Shown one piece after another: positions 27,130 to 36,463 of a stretch of 64,000 bases of DNA. The position numbers were made by a program, and so were the translations under genes. The notes under the pieces are model-generated. The model did not search any database. It saw only the letters and a list, made by a program, of their open reading frames with translations, and was not told where the DNA came from. Source of the DNA: CALGDE01 sp964655355 (GTDB taxonomy: Bacteria > Cyanobacteriota > Cyanobacteriia > CACIAM-69d); contig CAZZMD010000001.1 of assembly GCA_964655355.1 (NCBI GenBank), positions 124,001 to 188,000 on the forward strand, read 5' to 3'. Numbering within the stretch: the first letter of the stretch is position 1; each line of letters opens with the position of its first letter.

Positions 27130-28032
27130 TTAATCAAAACCCAACAGATCAAAAATCTCGCGATCCTTCAACGGCGTCGCCAACAACGGCTCCACATCAT
27201 CAATCATGCTCTGGGCTAACTTGAGATACTCATTTTGTACAGCTTCAACCCCTGGCTCATCATCCTCCATTTCAAAAATGGTGCACTTCTTCAGGCGACT
27301 GCGACGAATCGCATCTACTGCCTGAAAATGCGCCAAAGTTTTTAACCCTACCCGCTCATTAAACTTGTCAATTTGGTCGGTATCTTCACTGCGATTCGCA
27401 ATAATTCCCCCCAAGCGCACCTTGTAATTCTTCGCCTTAGCTTGGATAGCTGCCACGATTCGATTCATCGCAAAAATAGAATCAAAATCGTTAGCTGTCA
27501 CAATCAAACAATAATGGGCGTGCTGCAACGGCGCAGCAAAACCACCGCAAACCACATCCCCCAACACATCAAAAATCACCACATCGGTATCTTCTAACAG
27601 GTGATGTTCTTTGAGGAGTTTCACCGTTTGCCCCGTTACATACCCCCCACATCCAGTTCCTGCTGGCGGTCCCCCCGCCTCAATACACATCACACCGTTA
27701 TAGCCCTCAAACATAAAGTCATTGGTTTCCAATTCTTCCGAATGGAAATCCACCGACTCCAGCACATCAATGACCGTCGGAACCATTTGCTTAGTCAATG
27801 TAAAAGTGCTGTCATGTTTAGGGTCACAGCCAATTTGTAATACCCGTTTGCCTAAACGAGAAAAGGCTGCTGAGAGATTAGAAGACGTTGTCGATTTACC
27901 AATCCCCCCTTTGCCATACACTGCAATCACCAATGCCCCATCAATCTTCATCGCCGGATCTTGATGAACCTGGACGCTGCCTTCGCCATCTTCACCTTTT
28001 TGAACAACGGGACGCACTGTAGAAACAACCAT
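27130..28032 (-). CDS. chlL: light-independent protochlorophyllide reductase ATPase subunit ChlL (purple/picocyanobacterial type)
   Basis: A 300-aa NifH-like iron protein that passes electrons to ChlN-ChlB in dark protochlorophyllide reduction. P-loop YGKGGIGKST; 4Fe-4S ligands Cys128 (PAGTGCGG) and Cys162 (DVVCGGFA). It carries a ~35-residue N-terminal extension with GEDGEGSVQVHQD, and the body (SNLSAAFSRLGKRVLQIG, MVPTVIDVLESVDFHSEEL, DREIFDLLGFD end) fits BchL and marine-picocyanobacterial ChlL, not the usual cyanobacterial form starting MKLAVYGKGG. ATG 28032 has AGGAG seven bases upstream. No HIP1 site is seen in the gene. It is last in chlN-chlB-chlL. Confidence 0.96.
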   Translation of the reverse strand: MVVSTVRPVVQKGEDGEGSVQVHQDPAMKIDGALVIAVYGKGGIGKSTTSSNLSAAFSRLGKRVLQIGCDPKHDSTFTLTKQMVPTVIDVLESVDFHSEELETNDFMFEGYNGVMCIEAGGPPAGTGCGGYVTGQTVKLLKEHHLLEDTDVVIFDVLGDVVCGGFAAPLQHAHYCLIVTANDFDSIFAMNRIVAAIQAKAKNYKVRLGGIIANRSEDTDQIDKFNERVGLKTLAHFQAVDAIRRSRLKKCTIFEMEDDEPGVEAVQNEYLKLAQSMIDDVEPLLATPLKDREIFDLLGFD

Positions 28033-28093
28033 TTTTAACTCCTGCCTTATAGATAAGTTGAATAGATTCGTTGATGTCGTAGGACTGTTGCGG

Positions 28094-29749
28094 TTACTTG
28101 CCAATCCGGGCTTTGGCTTCGTAAAGGGTATCGACTGTGATTTCAGTAATTCCTAAATCACGGGCAAATTTTTCCGTGTTTCGTTTCACCTTGCCTCGGA
28201 CAAAAAACGGGATTTTTTTGAGTTCCTTTAAACCGCTTTCTGCCCAAGTAATTTCAGCACTGGTGCTTGGAGAAACGTCATCGGGATTCGCTTTGTTTTC
28301 TGCCGCGATCGCCACTTCAGCGGCAGCTTCAGCACCGGGATGGGGCGCAGTGTGCAGATGACTCATATGCCCCTCCGCAAACTCAAAATCATCCCGGAAC
28401 ATGCCAATTAAATGCTCCTCCAAGCCCATCATTAACGGATGAACCCAATCATCAAAAATGACGTTTGCCCCTTCCCATCCCATCTGGGGAGAATAGCGAG
28501 CCGGGACATCCTGCACATGAATTGGCGTTGAAATTACGGCGCAAGGAATACCCAATCGCTTGGCAATGTGGCGCTCCATTTGGGTGCCCAATACCAATTC
28601 GGGGGCGGCGGCGGCAACGGCCTCTTCCACCGCCAAATAATCATCGGTAATCACCGCCTCCACGCCATGTTCCTTGGCCACGGCGCGGACTTGTCGGGCA
28701 AATTTTCGGCTATAAGTGCCAATGCCCACCAGGGTGAATCCCAGCTCCTCCGTGGCGATGCGGGCGGCGGCGATCGCGTGGGTAGCATCCCCAAAAATAA
28801 ACACCCGCTTCCCGGTCAGATAGGTCGAGTCCACTGATCGCGAATACCAGGGCAACCGCGACGCTCCCGGGTTGGCAGCGGAGGTCAGCCGGGATGCGCT
28901 CCAATTGCCCAAGGTGTCAGAGCGCGATCGCACCAGCACTGATCCCACATCAATACCCGCCACCTCACCGATCTCCTGAATAAAATCGCGGGTAGCGCCG
29001 ACCCCAATGGGCACCGTCTTCACCGTCGGCTGTTTAAAGTTGCGCTCCAGCCAACTGCAAACGGTATTGGAAATTTCCGGATACAGAGAAACATTGAAAT
29101 CGGCGTCCGGCATACGGCGAATATCATCCGGCGTCGCCCCCAGGGGAGCCACCACATTCACATCAACCCCCACTTCCCCCAACAGCTTGATGACCTCCTG
29201 AATATCATCCCGACAGCGGAAGCCCAACGCCGTCGGTCCCAAAATGTTCGCCTTGGGGCGCACCTTGGGATCCCGCTCCGGGCGCTGATAGCCCACCGGC
29301 GGCACCACCGGCAATAGGAGCGATCGCACCAGATGATAGAGCGTTTCGCTCGCGCCCCAATTCTCCTTTTTGGAATAGGCCGGCAACTCCAAATTCACCA
29401 CCGGCACCGGCAAATTCATACTCTCCGCCAACGCCCCCGGCTGATCCTGGATCAACTCCGCCGTGCAACTTTCCCCCACCAACATCACCTGGGGTTGAAA
29501 GCGATCGTAGGCATCCCGCACGGACGTTTTCACCATTTCCGCCGTATCCCCCCCCAAATCCCGCGCTTGGAAGGTGGTGTAAGTCACCGGCGGGCGGCGA
29601 TCGCGCCGTTCAATCATGGTGAACAGCAGGTCAGCGTAGGTATCCCCCTGGGGGGCGTGTAACACATAATGCACCCGCTCCATGGACGTGGCGATCCGCA
29701 TCGCGCCCACATGGGGCGGTCCCTCATAGGTCCACAGGGTTAATTCCAT
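28094..29749 (-). CDS. chlB: light-independent protochlorophyllide reductase subunit B
   Basis: A 551-aa catalytic NifK-like subunit. Asp36 (HAPQGDTYAD) matches the unusual aspartate ligand of the NB cluster known from purple-bacterial BchB. The start LTLWTYEGPPHVGAMR, VDSTYLTGKRVFIFGDATH and the C-terminal ELKKIPFFVRGKVKRNTEKF are of BchB/picocyanobacterial type; ordinary cyanobacterial ChlB begins YWMYAGPAHIG. Several HIP1 sites lie inside, so the gene has adapted to this genome. It is separated from chlN by 93 bp carrying a 13-bp triplet repeat, and from chlL by 61 bp. Confidence 0.96.
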   Translation of the reverse strand: MELTLWTYEGPPHVGAMRIATSMERVHYVLHAPQGDTYADLLFTMIERRDRRPPVTYTTFQARDLGGDTAEMVKTSVRDAYDRFQPQVMLVGESCTAELIQDQPGALAESMNLPVPVVNLELPAYSKKENWGASETLYHLVRSLLLPVVPPVGYQRPERDPKVRPKANILGPTALGFRCRDDIQEVIKLLGEVGVDVNVVAPLGATPDDIRRMPDADFNVSLYPEISNTVCSWLERNFKQPTVKTVPIGVGATRDFIQEIGEVAGIDVGSVLVRSRSDTLGNWSASRLTSAANPGASRLPWYSRSVDSTYLTGKRVFIFGDATHAIAAARIATEELGFTLVGIGTYSRKFARQVRAVAKEHGVEAVITDDYLAVEEAVAAAAPELVLGTQMERHIAKRLGIPCAVISTPIHVQDVPARYSPQMGWEGANVIFDDWVHPLMMGLEEHLIGMFRDDFEFAEGHMSHLHTAPHPGAEAAAEVAIAAENKANPDDVSPSTSAEITWAESGLKELKKIPFFVRGKVKRNTEKFARDLGITEITVDTLYEAKARIGK

Positions 29750-29787
29750 AGGTCAAAAGTCAAATTAAAGGGGCGTCGTAAACGGGG

Positions 29788-29826
29788 AAGCGCATTGCAA
29801 AAGCGCACTGCAAAAGCGCATTGAAA
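29788..29826. repeat. 13-bp tandem repeat, three copies, between chlN and chlB
   Basis: AAGCGCATTGCAA, AAGCGCACTGCAA and AAGCGCATTGAAA lie in direct tandem. Confidence 0.8.
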
Positions 29827-29842
29827 ATGAAACGCAAAAGTC

Positions 29843-31135
29843 TTAAACCGTGAGCCGTCGCCTTCGCTCCGTGGGGCGGGCAAACAATTCCGCCAAATCC
29901 GCCGCCTGGTCGTAGCCATGGAGGGGCGAAAACACCAGCTCAATGGACCACTTCGTCGCCATACCCTCCGCCTCCAGCGGATTCGCCAGCCCCAACCCAC
30001 ACACGGTGATATCCGGCTGAGCCTCTCGACAGCGATCCAACTGCCGTTCCACATCCTGCCCCTCCGCCAACGCCGTCCCTTCCGGCAACTGCGCAATCTC
30101 CGCATCCATCAACATACGGTCAATGTAAGGCGTCCCCACCTCCACCAAATCCATGCCGCACTCTTGAGATAGAAACCGCGCCAACGGAATTTCCAACTGG
30201 GAATCCGGGAAGAAAAACGCCTTACGCCCGTCAAGCACCTCCCGATAGCGCTCCAAACCGGTCTTAGCGCGAGACACCGCCGGCGCGATCGCCCCCTCAA
30301 ATTTATCGGAGGAAACGCCCCAAGCATCGGCCGCCGTTTTCAACCAAGCCGTCGTCCCCTCAATGCCAAAGGGATAGGGCGAAGGTAATAATTCAGCCCC
30401 ACGACGGATGAGCGATCGCACCGTCTCCCCTAAAAACGGTTGCGCCACCAATAATTTTGTCCCCTTGCCCACCGCGGGAAGTTCAACCGATCGCCGCGGC
30501 GGGAAAAACGACACCGGACCAATATCCAATGCGTCAAACAACCGCTGAAACTGGTCCTCCACCACATCCGCCAAACTGCCCACCACCATCAGCGCCGGCT
30601 CCTCCGTCTCCTTCCCAGGCAGAACCGGCACCATCGACCCCAAACACGCATCCTCCCCCTGGGTAAACGTGGTCTCAATGCCACTCCCGGAATAATTGAG
30701 GACGCGCACCTTAGGAAAATACTGATGATTCAGCTTCTCCGCCGCCTTCCCCAAATCCAGCTTGATTACCTCCGACGGACAGGATCCCACCAAAAACAGG
30801 GTCTTAATATCCGGGCGACGCTCCAACAGCTGGGCCACCACCCGCTCCAATTCATCATTGGCATCCGCTAAGCCGGCGAGATCGCGATCGCCCAAAATCG
30901 CCGTCCCAAAGCGCGGCTCCGCGAAGATCATCACCCCCGCCGCCGACTGGATCAAATGGGCACAGGTCCGGGACCCCACCACCAGAAAAAACGCATCCTG
31001 CATCTTCCGGTGGAGCCAAACGATCCCAGTCAACCCACAAAAAACCTCTCGCTGTCCCCGCTCCTTCAACACTGGCACCGTCGGGCGTGCCGCTTCCACC
31101 GCTGTCGAGCTGGCTACGCAGGGCTCTAATGTCAT
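29843..31135 (-). CDS. chlN: light-independent protochlorophyllide reductase subunit N
   Basis: A 430-aa NifD-like subunit. Cluster-ligand cysteines Cys33 (REVFCGLTG), Cys58 (SRTCAHL) and Cys119 (VGSCPSEV) are present. The sequence GIVWLHRKMQDAFFLVVGS, YSGSGIETTFTQGEDACL and GQDVERQLDRCREAQPDITV follow the BchN pattern. GGAG stands eight bases before ATG 31135. It is first in chlN-chlB-chlL; in most cyanobacteria chlL-chlN are paired and chlB lies elsewhere, whereas N-B-(H)-L is the purple-bacterial order. Confidence 0.96.
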   Translation of the reverse strand: MTLEPCVASSTAVEAARPTVPVLKERGQREVFCGLTGIVWLHRKMQDAFFLVVGSRTCAHLIQSAAGVMIFAEPRFGTAILGDRDLAGLADANDELERVVAQLLERRPDIKTLFLVGSCPSEVIKLDLGKAAEKLNHQYFPKVRVLNYSGSGIETTFTQGEDACLGSMVPVLPGKETEEPALMVVGSLADVVEDQFQRLFDALDIGPVSFFPPRRSVELPAVGKGTKLLVAQPFLGETVRSLIRRGAELLPSPYPFGIEGTTAWLKTAADAWGVSSDKFEGAIAPAVSRAKTGLERYREVLDGRKAFFFPDSQLEIPLARFLSQECGMDLVEVGTPYIDRMLMDAEIAQLPEGTALAEGQDVERQLDRCREAQPDITVCGLGLANPLEAEGMATKWSIELVFSPLHGYDQAADLAELFARPTERRRRLTV

Positions 31136-31907
31136 CGCTATTCTCCAGCGTTATCTAAAACCAAGATTTTATGGTGCGTATCTCCTATCCAATCCCCCCA
31201 ATTCTTTGTAAGAGCATGGGGTTATCGAAACACAATGTTTTCGACCTAGAAAGAGACTCCTACCAGGCTAACGCCGAATCCCCCCTTCAAAGGTGGATAA
31301 ACCTTGCATCAGGTAACAGTTCAGGAAACGTTTTTCTCAAGTTTCTTAACGATTTAATTCAATATGAATCATGTCGCCGGAATTTTCAGAACAAAGTTTG
31401 CCATTGCAACCCCTCAATAAAGCAACTGGATTGCGGCAGTTAAATGGCATCCCCGCCCGTTTTCTCACCGAACAGAATCCCCCCAAGCCTGCACCGGCCG
31501 TAGCCTCCCAAAGGGGGAGCCGTAGCGACACTGTTAAGTGGATTCCCGGAACAAAGCGGATCGCGCCCGTGCCAAACCTCCGGGTTTAAGTATATTCTCG
31601 TAGTAAGACTTAATGGCTAATACAACTCTGAACCTGGTTTGAACCTGTCGGGTTCTCGGTCAGAATGGGCACTCAAACAGTAACCGCGATCGCTCAACTT
31701 CAATGGGAGTGATCGCCCCTTCCGTGACCTTATCTGTAGGCTTATTCCCGGGCGGACCTTCCGTCCACTCCCCTCGGGAAAATTGAGGAATAGGCCGGTA
31801 ATGTCCTCGCCTTAGCAGCCGTCTCCCGACTCCGTCGTTGCCCCCCGGGGCAAATTTGTTTTCGTCCAGACACAACGCATTCACCAATTACTTGTCGGAG
31901 TCCGCAT
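31136..31907. other. long gene-free region upstream of chlN
   Basis: This 770-bp interval holds the presumed chlN promoter (left part) and the leader of the small gene at 31908. Open frames here (for example 31171-31443 and 31371-31589) have no family likeness or convincing ribosome-binding site. A small hairpin GAACC-TGTC-GGGTTC occurs near 31640. Nothing else is recognised. Confidence 0.4.
31225..31244. promoter_or_regulatory. palindrome upstream of chlN, operator candidate
   Basis: TCGAAACACAATGTTTTCGA has 6-bp perfect outer arms (TCGAAA/TTTCGA) around an 8-nt centre. It lies about 90 bp upstream of the chlN start, in the probable promoter. Confidence 0.4.
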
Positions 31908-32171
31908 ATGCACTCATCCTTCGAGCACACACCTCCATTTCCAATCAACAGCATTGTTCGCCATGCCGAATACCCCGACTCCACGTTTCGGGTCATCGGT
32001 CATTTAGGTCCCGACCTCTGCAAACTGACCTGCATGGATACCCCCGGTCGCTTTGCCCAAATGGCCAATATTCGCCAGCTCAGCCTGGTGAAGGTGATTC
32101 CCCCGTCTCAACCGGCAACGCGGGCCGATTACAGCCCCAATATTCCGATTCGCAATATCCCTGCGATTTAG
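31908..32171 (+). CDS. small protein, unknown
   Basis: An 87-aa protein. The centre (INSIVRHAEYPDSTFRVIGH then LCKLTCMDTPGRFAQM and LSLVKVIP) alternates like a small beta-barrel, reminiscent of SH3-like cyanobacterial proteins, but I do not recognise a family. GGAG lies about nine bases before ATG 31908. A strong terminator follows 52 bp after the stop. Confidence 0.55.
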   Translation: MHSSFEHTPPFPINSIVRHAEYPDSTFRVIGHLGPDLCKLTCMDTPGRFAQMANIRQLSLVKVIPPSQPATRADYSPNIPIRNIPAI

Positions 32172-32223
32172 TCGACGGTTGCCACCGATTTTCGGATGGT
32201 GTTCTACCTTTCTCCTCTACAAA

Positions 32224-32267
32224 AAATCCCCGGTTGGTGCCATCAAACATGGAACAGCCGGGGATTT
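32224..32267. terminator. terminator between convergent genes
   Basis: AAATCCCCGG and CCGGGGATTT (10-bp perfect arms), with an A-run before and T-rich sequence after, lie between the small gene (+) and the DUF1517 gene (-). Confidence 0.8.
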
Positions 32268-32315
32268 CTCTATTGACGGTTTTTAGTGATTTACCGGGAC
32301 CGCCGGGACCAATCC

Positions 32316-33281
32316 CTAGACCAAACGCAGGTCGGGATAGTGGGTCAAAATATCATCCTTGCTGAGGACATCCCCATCCGCTTGGGGACTCCACAGAATC
32401 TCGACGGCCACCAGCTCATCGGCAGCGATCGCCCCGAGGCTGCTGAGGGCTTGGCGCAATTCCGCCTCTCCGGCAATGGTGTCCGGGAAGTTGAGACGGC
32501 GCTCTGCGGCGGCCAAAAGCGTCACCACAATGTATCCTTCGTCGGCGTCGGTGGTCAGCATACCGTCCACCGTGCCATCCTCAGTCCCCGCCCCCAAGGC
32601 AGAACTGGACAGCGATCGCTCATTTTGGGCGCTGTTGTAGTTGGACAAGGTTTCGTGGGTGAACTTGGAGCGCTCTTCCAAGGACAACCGATTAAAGCCA
32701 ACCTCAGCGGCTTCCATCGACACCTGATCCGCTTCCGCGTTGCCATATATCCAGCAATCCGGGTGGCGCAACAGGGACAGGGTCGCCTCCTGGAGCAATT
32801 GCGATCGCCCGGTGGCAGTGCCCGTATCGGCCGTCTGGGCCATCCGGTCGAGATCTTTTTGCAAGCTCCGCGCCCGGGCCAACAATCCCACCTGCACCTG
32901 GGCAACGGACACCAACGAGCTGCCATAGCGACCACTGCGTTGGGCCACCATCGGGCGATCGCCATCGCCATCGGTAATGCCGCGCAGGGCATTGGCCAGG
33001 TAATTAATGATGGCAAAGCCGATCATCAGGGCAAACAGGCTGCCAAAGCCACCGCCGAAACCAAAGAAAGGAATCAGGAAGGGGAAACCAAACCCGCCCC
33101 CGTAGCTCCCGCTTCGATAACCAGAGCCGCTGTAGGACCGACTGCCGCCAGAATAACTGGGGGCAGAGCGACGAAAAGAACCGCCACCAATGCGTCCACC
33201 GCTTCGGGCCGCTAGGGCACTGCTAGCCGGACCAAAGGTGAGGATCGCCACAAGACTTGCGATGAAAAGACGTTTGACCAT
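32316..33281 (-). CDS. DUF1517 family protein
   Basis: A 321-aa protein with an N-terminal signal (VKRLFIASLVAILTFGPASSALA), the family hallmark ARSGGRIGGGSFRR, a Gly/Ser/Tyr-rich stretch, a transmembrane segment (~LFALMIGFAIINYLAN), and a C-terminal soluble domain (VQVGLLARARSLQKDLDRMA to DDILTHYPDLRLV). DUF1517 is common in cyanobacteria and plastids; function unknown. The start at 33281 gives a normal signal peptide; an in-frame ATG at 33362 would add 27 residues. Confidence 0.85.
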   Translation of the reverse strand: MVKRLFIASLVAILTFGPASSALAARSGGRIGGGSFRRSAPSYSGGSRSYSGSGYRSGSYGGGFGFPFLIPFFGFGGGFGSLFALMIGFAIINYLANALRGITDGDGDRPMVAQRSGRYGSSLVSVAQVQVGLLARARSLQKDLDRMAQTADTGTATGRSQLLQEATLSLLRHPDCWIYGNAEADQVSMEAAEVGFNRLSLEERSKFTHETLSNYNSAQNERSLSSSALGAGTEDGTVDGMLTTDADEGYIVVTLLAAAERRLNFPDTIAGEAELRQALSSLGAIAADELVAVEILWSPQADGDVLSKDDILTHYPDLRLV

Positions 33282-33613
33282 GGGACGAAGAAAAATGCGC
33301 AGGGAACGCAAGCGGGATAGCAAGGTTTGAAATAGGGTTTTGATTTGGGGAGAGGGGGTCATGAACGGGACTGGGCAATCGATAAAGGGTTAATTAGCAA
33401 ACGATTCAGGGACAACGGGAAAACAGCGGATGAAAAATAAAAATGGTCAGGGAGATAGCGTTAAATGGCGCTATGTCGATGTCATCGACTTTGGTCCGAA
33501 GAACCATGTCATCCGGGACGTGATGTTCAGACTAAGCTCTCGTATTCTTGTATCGCTTGACAAACAATAAAGCGGCAAATCGACTGGGATCAGCGGCGCA
33601 CTGCTTCAGCGTC

Positions 33614-33856
33614 TTACCCGCCTCCCACAATTGTAACGACTTCAAAGCGATCACCGGTTTGGACCGGTGTGGTTTCCCAGAACTGACGATGCAAAATTTC
33701 GCCATTGTATTCCACCGCAACGAGACGGGGATTCAGGGTCCAATGGGTCAAGGCGTCGTAAACCATCAGCCCCGACGGACAGGTACGGGATTCCCCATTT
33801 AACTGCACTTCCAGCGCGCTCAGGGGCGGCGTCCCAGGGGCAGAGGGATTGTCCAT
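33614..33856 (-). CDS. thiS: sulfur carrier protein ThiS
   Basis: An 80-aa ubiquitin-like sulfur carrier for the thiazole ring of thiamine. The essential C-terminal Gly-Gly is present (VVTIVGGG), as is the beta-grasp core (VQLNGESRTCPSG and VAVEYNGEILHR). A ~12-residue N-terminal extension is proline-rich. No other thi gene lies nearby and no TPP riboswitch is seen upstream. It is transcribed alone, 252 bp from DUF1517. Confidence 0.9.
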   Translation of the reverse strand: MDNPSAPGTPPLSALEVQLNGESRTCPSGLMVYDALTHWTLNPRLVAVEYNGEILHRQFWETTPVQTGDRFEVVTIVGGG

Positions 33857-34014
33857 AGGTTGGGAAATTGGGTCGTAATGGGATCGTCAAACTAGCAATT
33901 GGACGGCGGCCTGGGCATGATCCCCAACGCCTGATCCGTCTCTCCCAGCTTAACCAAGTTTCACAGTGGCCACCGGGATAGCTTTCCGGCTACTGCCTTC
34001 GCCCCGACACGCTC

Positions 34015-36408
34015 CTACAGTTGTTTCAACACCACCGGCAGCCATTGGCTGGGCACCTGCGCCAATAGGTTTTGGGGCGAGATGCCGTGGTGCCCTTGGA
34101 GAATAGTTTTTGCAGTGGTGATCAATCCTTGGAGTAGGGGTTGATCGTCGCCATTGCGGGGCAGGCAGCGCAATCCATGGATATACGCCTGGAGGGCTGC
34201 GCTGAAGTGCCGATTAGGGGCGGGGGGGCGGGTCACGGTACCACTGTCAGGGGTGAGGGCATGTTCCGCCAGGTGATGGTGCAACTGGGCGAGCTGACGC
34301 GCAGTGGTGGCACGGTCAAAGGTCACCGCGATATGGGATTCAACCGCCAGAGCTTGGTCATAGGCAGCGATCGCCTGTTGGCAATAGGTCCATTCCGCAT
34401 GGGGATCCTGCCGCTGGGCCAGGCGAGCTAGGGCACGGTACGCAATGCCGAGGTTATTGCAGGTAGCCGCATGGGCGGCGGGGTGCTGGTGCATATCCCG
34501 CTGGGTCAGGGCCGCATGGTAGGCCGCCACCGCCTCGTCAAGCCATTGGGGATCGCGATCGCCCCGATGCAGGGTGAGATAGGCCGTGCCTAGATTGGTT
34601 TGCAAGGTGCCGTAGTGATAATCCGGCGTCAGGGTTGGAGACTGCACCGATAAATGTTGGGGATCGACGGCATTGGCATCAGCCCCAGGTGCAGTCCGAT
34701 ATCGCGCAATCCCTCTGCGATACAGGTGAATGGCTTGACGGAATTTTTGCCCGGCGATCCCCCGCATTCCGGACTTGGATGGGGCCGTGGCGATCGCATT
34801 GGCCTGGGACCAATAGATCATCCCCAGCCGGTTGTAGGTTTGCACCAACCATTGGGCATCCCGCTCCGCCATTGGGCTCACCCCCTGGCGACGAAGCTGA
34901 GTCCAGCGACTGGCGATCGCCCCCCGATAGGCCCGCACCATGGCCCGTTGGCTATGGGCGATCGCATCCCGATCCCCGGGGGCAATGCCATAGCGAATCA
35001 AATCCTGATGGCTATCCCCCAACAGCCGCAAAAGCTGCGATCGCGTTTTCAGTAGCGTCAGCGTATGGGCTCCTCGCCGTTCCACGGTGGGCAGGGTCAA
35101 ACTCTGATCAATTTGATCCAAGCCCTGGCGAACGTAATGGCAACTCTCCTGTAAGTCCCGCTGCATCATACGTCGTAAAGAAGGCGGTGCCCCCCCTTGC
35201 CGCTGATCCTGCCCCTGAGCCAGGGCCCGAGCCCGATGGCAGCGCCCCAAGGTTTCATACATTTGCAGACGCTCCGGTGCCGTGGGCACATAATCCGTCA
35301 ACAAATGGGTCCCCATCTCGATCGCCCGCGCCATCAACCGAGCATCATTCGGCGCACCCTGGGCGGACTGCACCAAAATTAGCCACGCATCCAACGCATT
35401 GGGCAACGGTGCCACTGACGACGATGGAGTCGAAAACGCCGCAGCGCGATCGCAGTCCCCAGAGGTCGGCATCTCCTTCGCCCTCCCCTGGTGCATCCCT
35501 AAATTCCCTAAATTATTAATCCCGTTAATCGCCGAGTTTTCCCCCAAATTCCCAGCATCCTCCCCCGCAAGAAGCACCCTTGCCATAGGCCGCCCCTCCG
35601 GATCTAGATCTTGATCCCGATCCCCATGGGACGCCAGCTGATCCGCCGCCAACAGGTTCAACGTCGGGGCCGCCCCTTTCCCCATCAGCGGCTCCAAGGG
35701 TTCTACAGAACGAAGGGTCGGCTGAAACGCCGCCGTACCCGCCGCAGCGGAAGACACCGCCGCTTCCAGAGGGCGGGGATCACCTTCAAACTCAAACAAT
35801 CCCGTATGCCATTCCCAAAACGCCGGAGCCGACTGGCGAATGGAGTGGAGCCAGGGGCGAGGAATCCACAGCAGCAACGCACCGGCATTGGGCAACGGAT
35901 GCTGGGGCAACCCATTCAACTCATTTAAAAACTGCTGCTGCAGGCGAGCACATTGGCGCGTCAACTGCTCAATACCAAACAACTGCACCACGGGATCCTG
36001 CCCCAGCAAAGGATCCCCCGTCATCGTTCCCCTCCCAGCCAGAGAGTTCGGGAGCGATTGAGGATGGCAAAAGGCGCGGGTCAACGGACCGTGGAGGTGG
36101 GGCGCTTCGGGATCCAACGCGATCGCCATCACCGGTGAAACCACCTGTCCCGCCGAAGAAAGGGTAGCGCGATCGCGAATCAGCCGATTGGACACATGGG
36201 CCCGCACCACCAAGTCATCACACACCACCACAAACACCTGTCGCCGCAGATCCAACTCCAACGACAACTTAATCCGCTCATAGGTGTGCTGATTCCAAGG
36301 GGAAAGCTCCAGAGGCGATCCCAGGGCAGTGGGGATCGCAGCAGTATTTGGGTTAGTGCTCGGTAGCGAGGCGATCGCCATCGAATTGCGCGGGGACTGG
36401 GCAGACAT
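34015..36408 (-). CDS. large TPR-like protein with cyanobacterial N-terminal domain
   Basis: A 797-aa protein. The N-terminal domain (~30-200, WNQHTYERIKLSLELDLRRQ then VFVVVCDDLVVRAHVSN) resembles a cyanobacterial family of STAND-like proteins whose P-loop is missing. A central linker is low complexity (~260-380). The C-terminal half has loose TPRs (TYNRLGMIYWSQANAI, TNLGTAYLTLHRGDRDPQWL, CNNLGIAYRALARLAQRQDP). No membrane segment. ATG 36408 is preferred over an upstream start because the 60 residues before it look non-coding. Role unknown; assembly scaffold likely. Confidence 0.75.
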   Translation of the reverse strand: MSAQSPRNSMAIASLPSTNPNTAAIPTALGSPLELSPWNQHTYERIKLSLELDLRRQVFVVVCDDLVVRAHVSNRLIRDRATLSSAGQVVSPVMAIALDPEAPHLHGPLTRAFCHPQSLPNSLAGRGTMTGDPLLGQDPVVQLFGIEQLTRQCARLQQQFLNELNGLPQHPLPNAGALLLWIPRPWLHSIRQSAPAFWEWHTGLFEFEGDPRPLEAAVSSAAAGTAAFQPTLRSVEPLEPLMGKGAAPTLNLLAADQLASHGDRDQDLDPEGRPMARVLLAGEDAGNLGENSAINGINNLGNLGMHQGRAKEMPTSGDCDRAAAFSTPSSSVAPLPNALDAWLILVQSAQGAPNDARLMARAIEMGTHLLTDYVPTAPERLQMYETLGRCHRARALAQGQDQRQGGAPPSLRRMMQRDLQESCHYVRQGLDQIDQSLTLPTVERRGAHTLTLLKTRSQLLRLLGDSHQDLIRYGIAPGDRDAIAHSQRAMVRAYRGAIASRWTQLRRQGVSPMAERDAQWLVQTYNRLGMIYWSQANAIATAPSKSGMRGIAGQKFRQAIHLYRRGIARYRTAPGADANAVDPQHLSVQSPTLTPDYHYGTLQTNLGTAYLTLHRGDRDPQWLDEAVAAYHAALTQRDMHQHPAAHAATCNNLGIAYRALARLAQRQDPHAEWTYCQQAIAAYDQALAVESHIAVTFDRATTARQLAQLHHHLAEHALTPDSGTVTRPPAPNRHFSAALQAYIHGLRCLPRNGDDQPLLQGLITTAKTILQGHHGISPQNLLAQVPSQWLPVVLKQL

Positions 36409-36427
36409 CAGGGGAACCAAATGACAG

Positions 36428-36463
36428 ATCGGCGAAACAAATCGGCGAAACAAATCGGCGAAA
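36428..36463. repeat. 13-bp tandem repeat (about three copies)
   Basis: ATCGGCGAAACAA occurs twice exactly, followed by a partial third ATCGGCGAAA, immediately upstream of the TPR gene. Confidence 0.8.

Noticed and set aside
28033..28104. Longer chlL start overlapping chlB
   Set aside because: AGGAG stands before ATG 28032, and the upstream residues do not match any ChlL/BchL N-terminus.
33857..34014. TPP riboswitch before thiS
   Set aside because: The conserved CUGAGA and ACCUGA-type elements are absent.
36428..36463. CRISPR-like tandem units
   Set aside because: Units are directly adjacent with no spacers and are only 13 bp; a simple tandem duplication.
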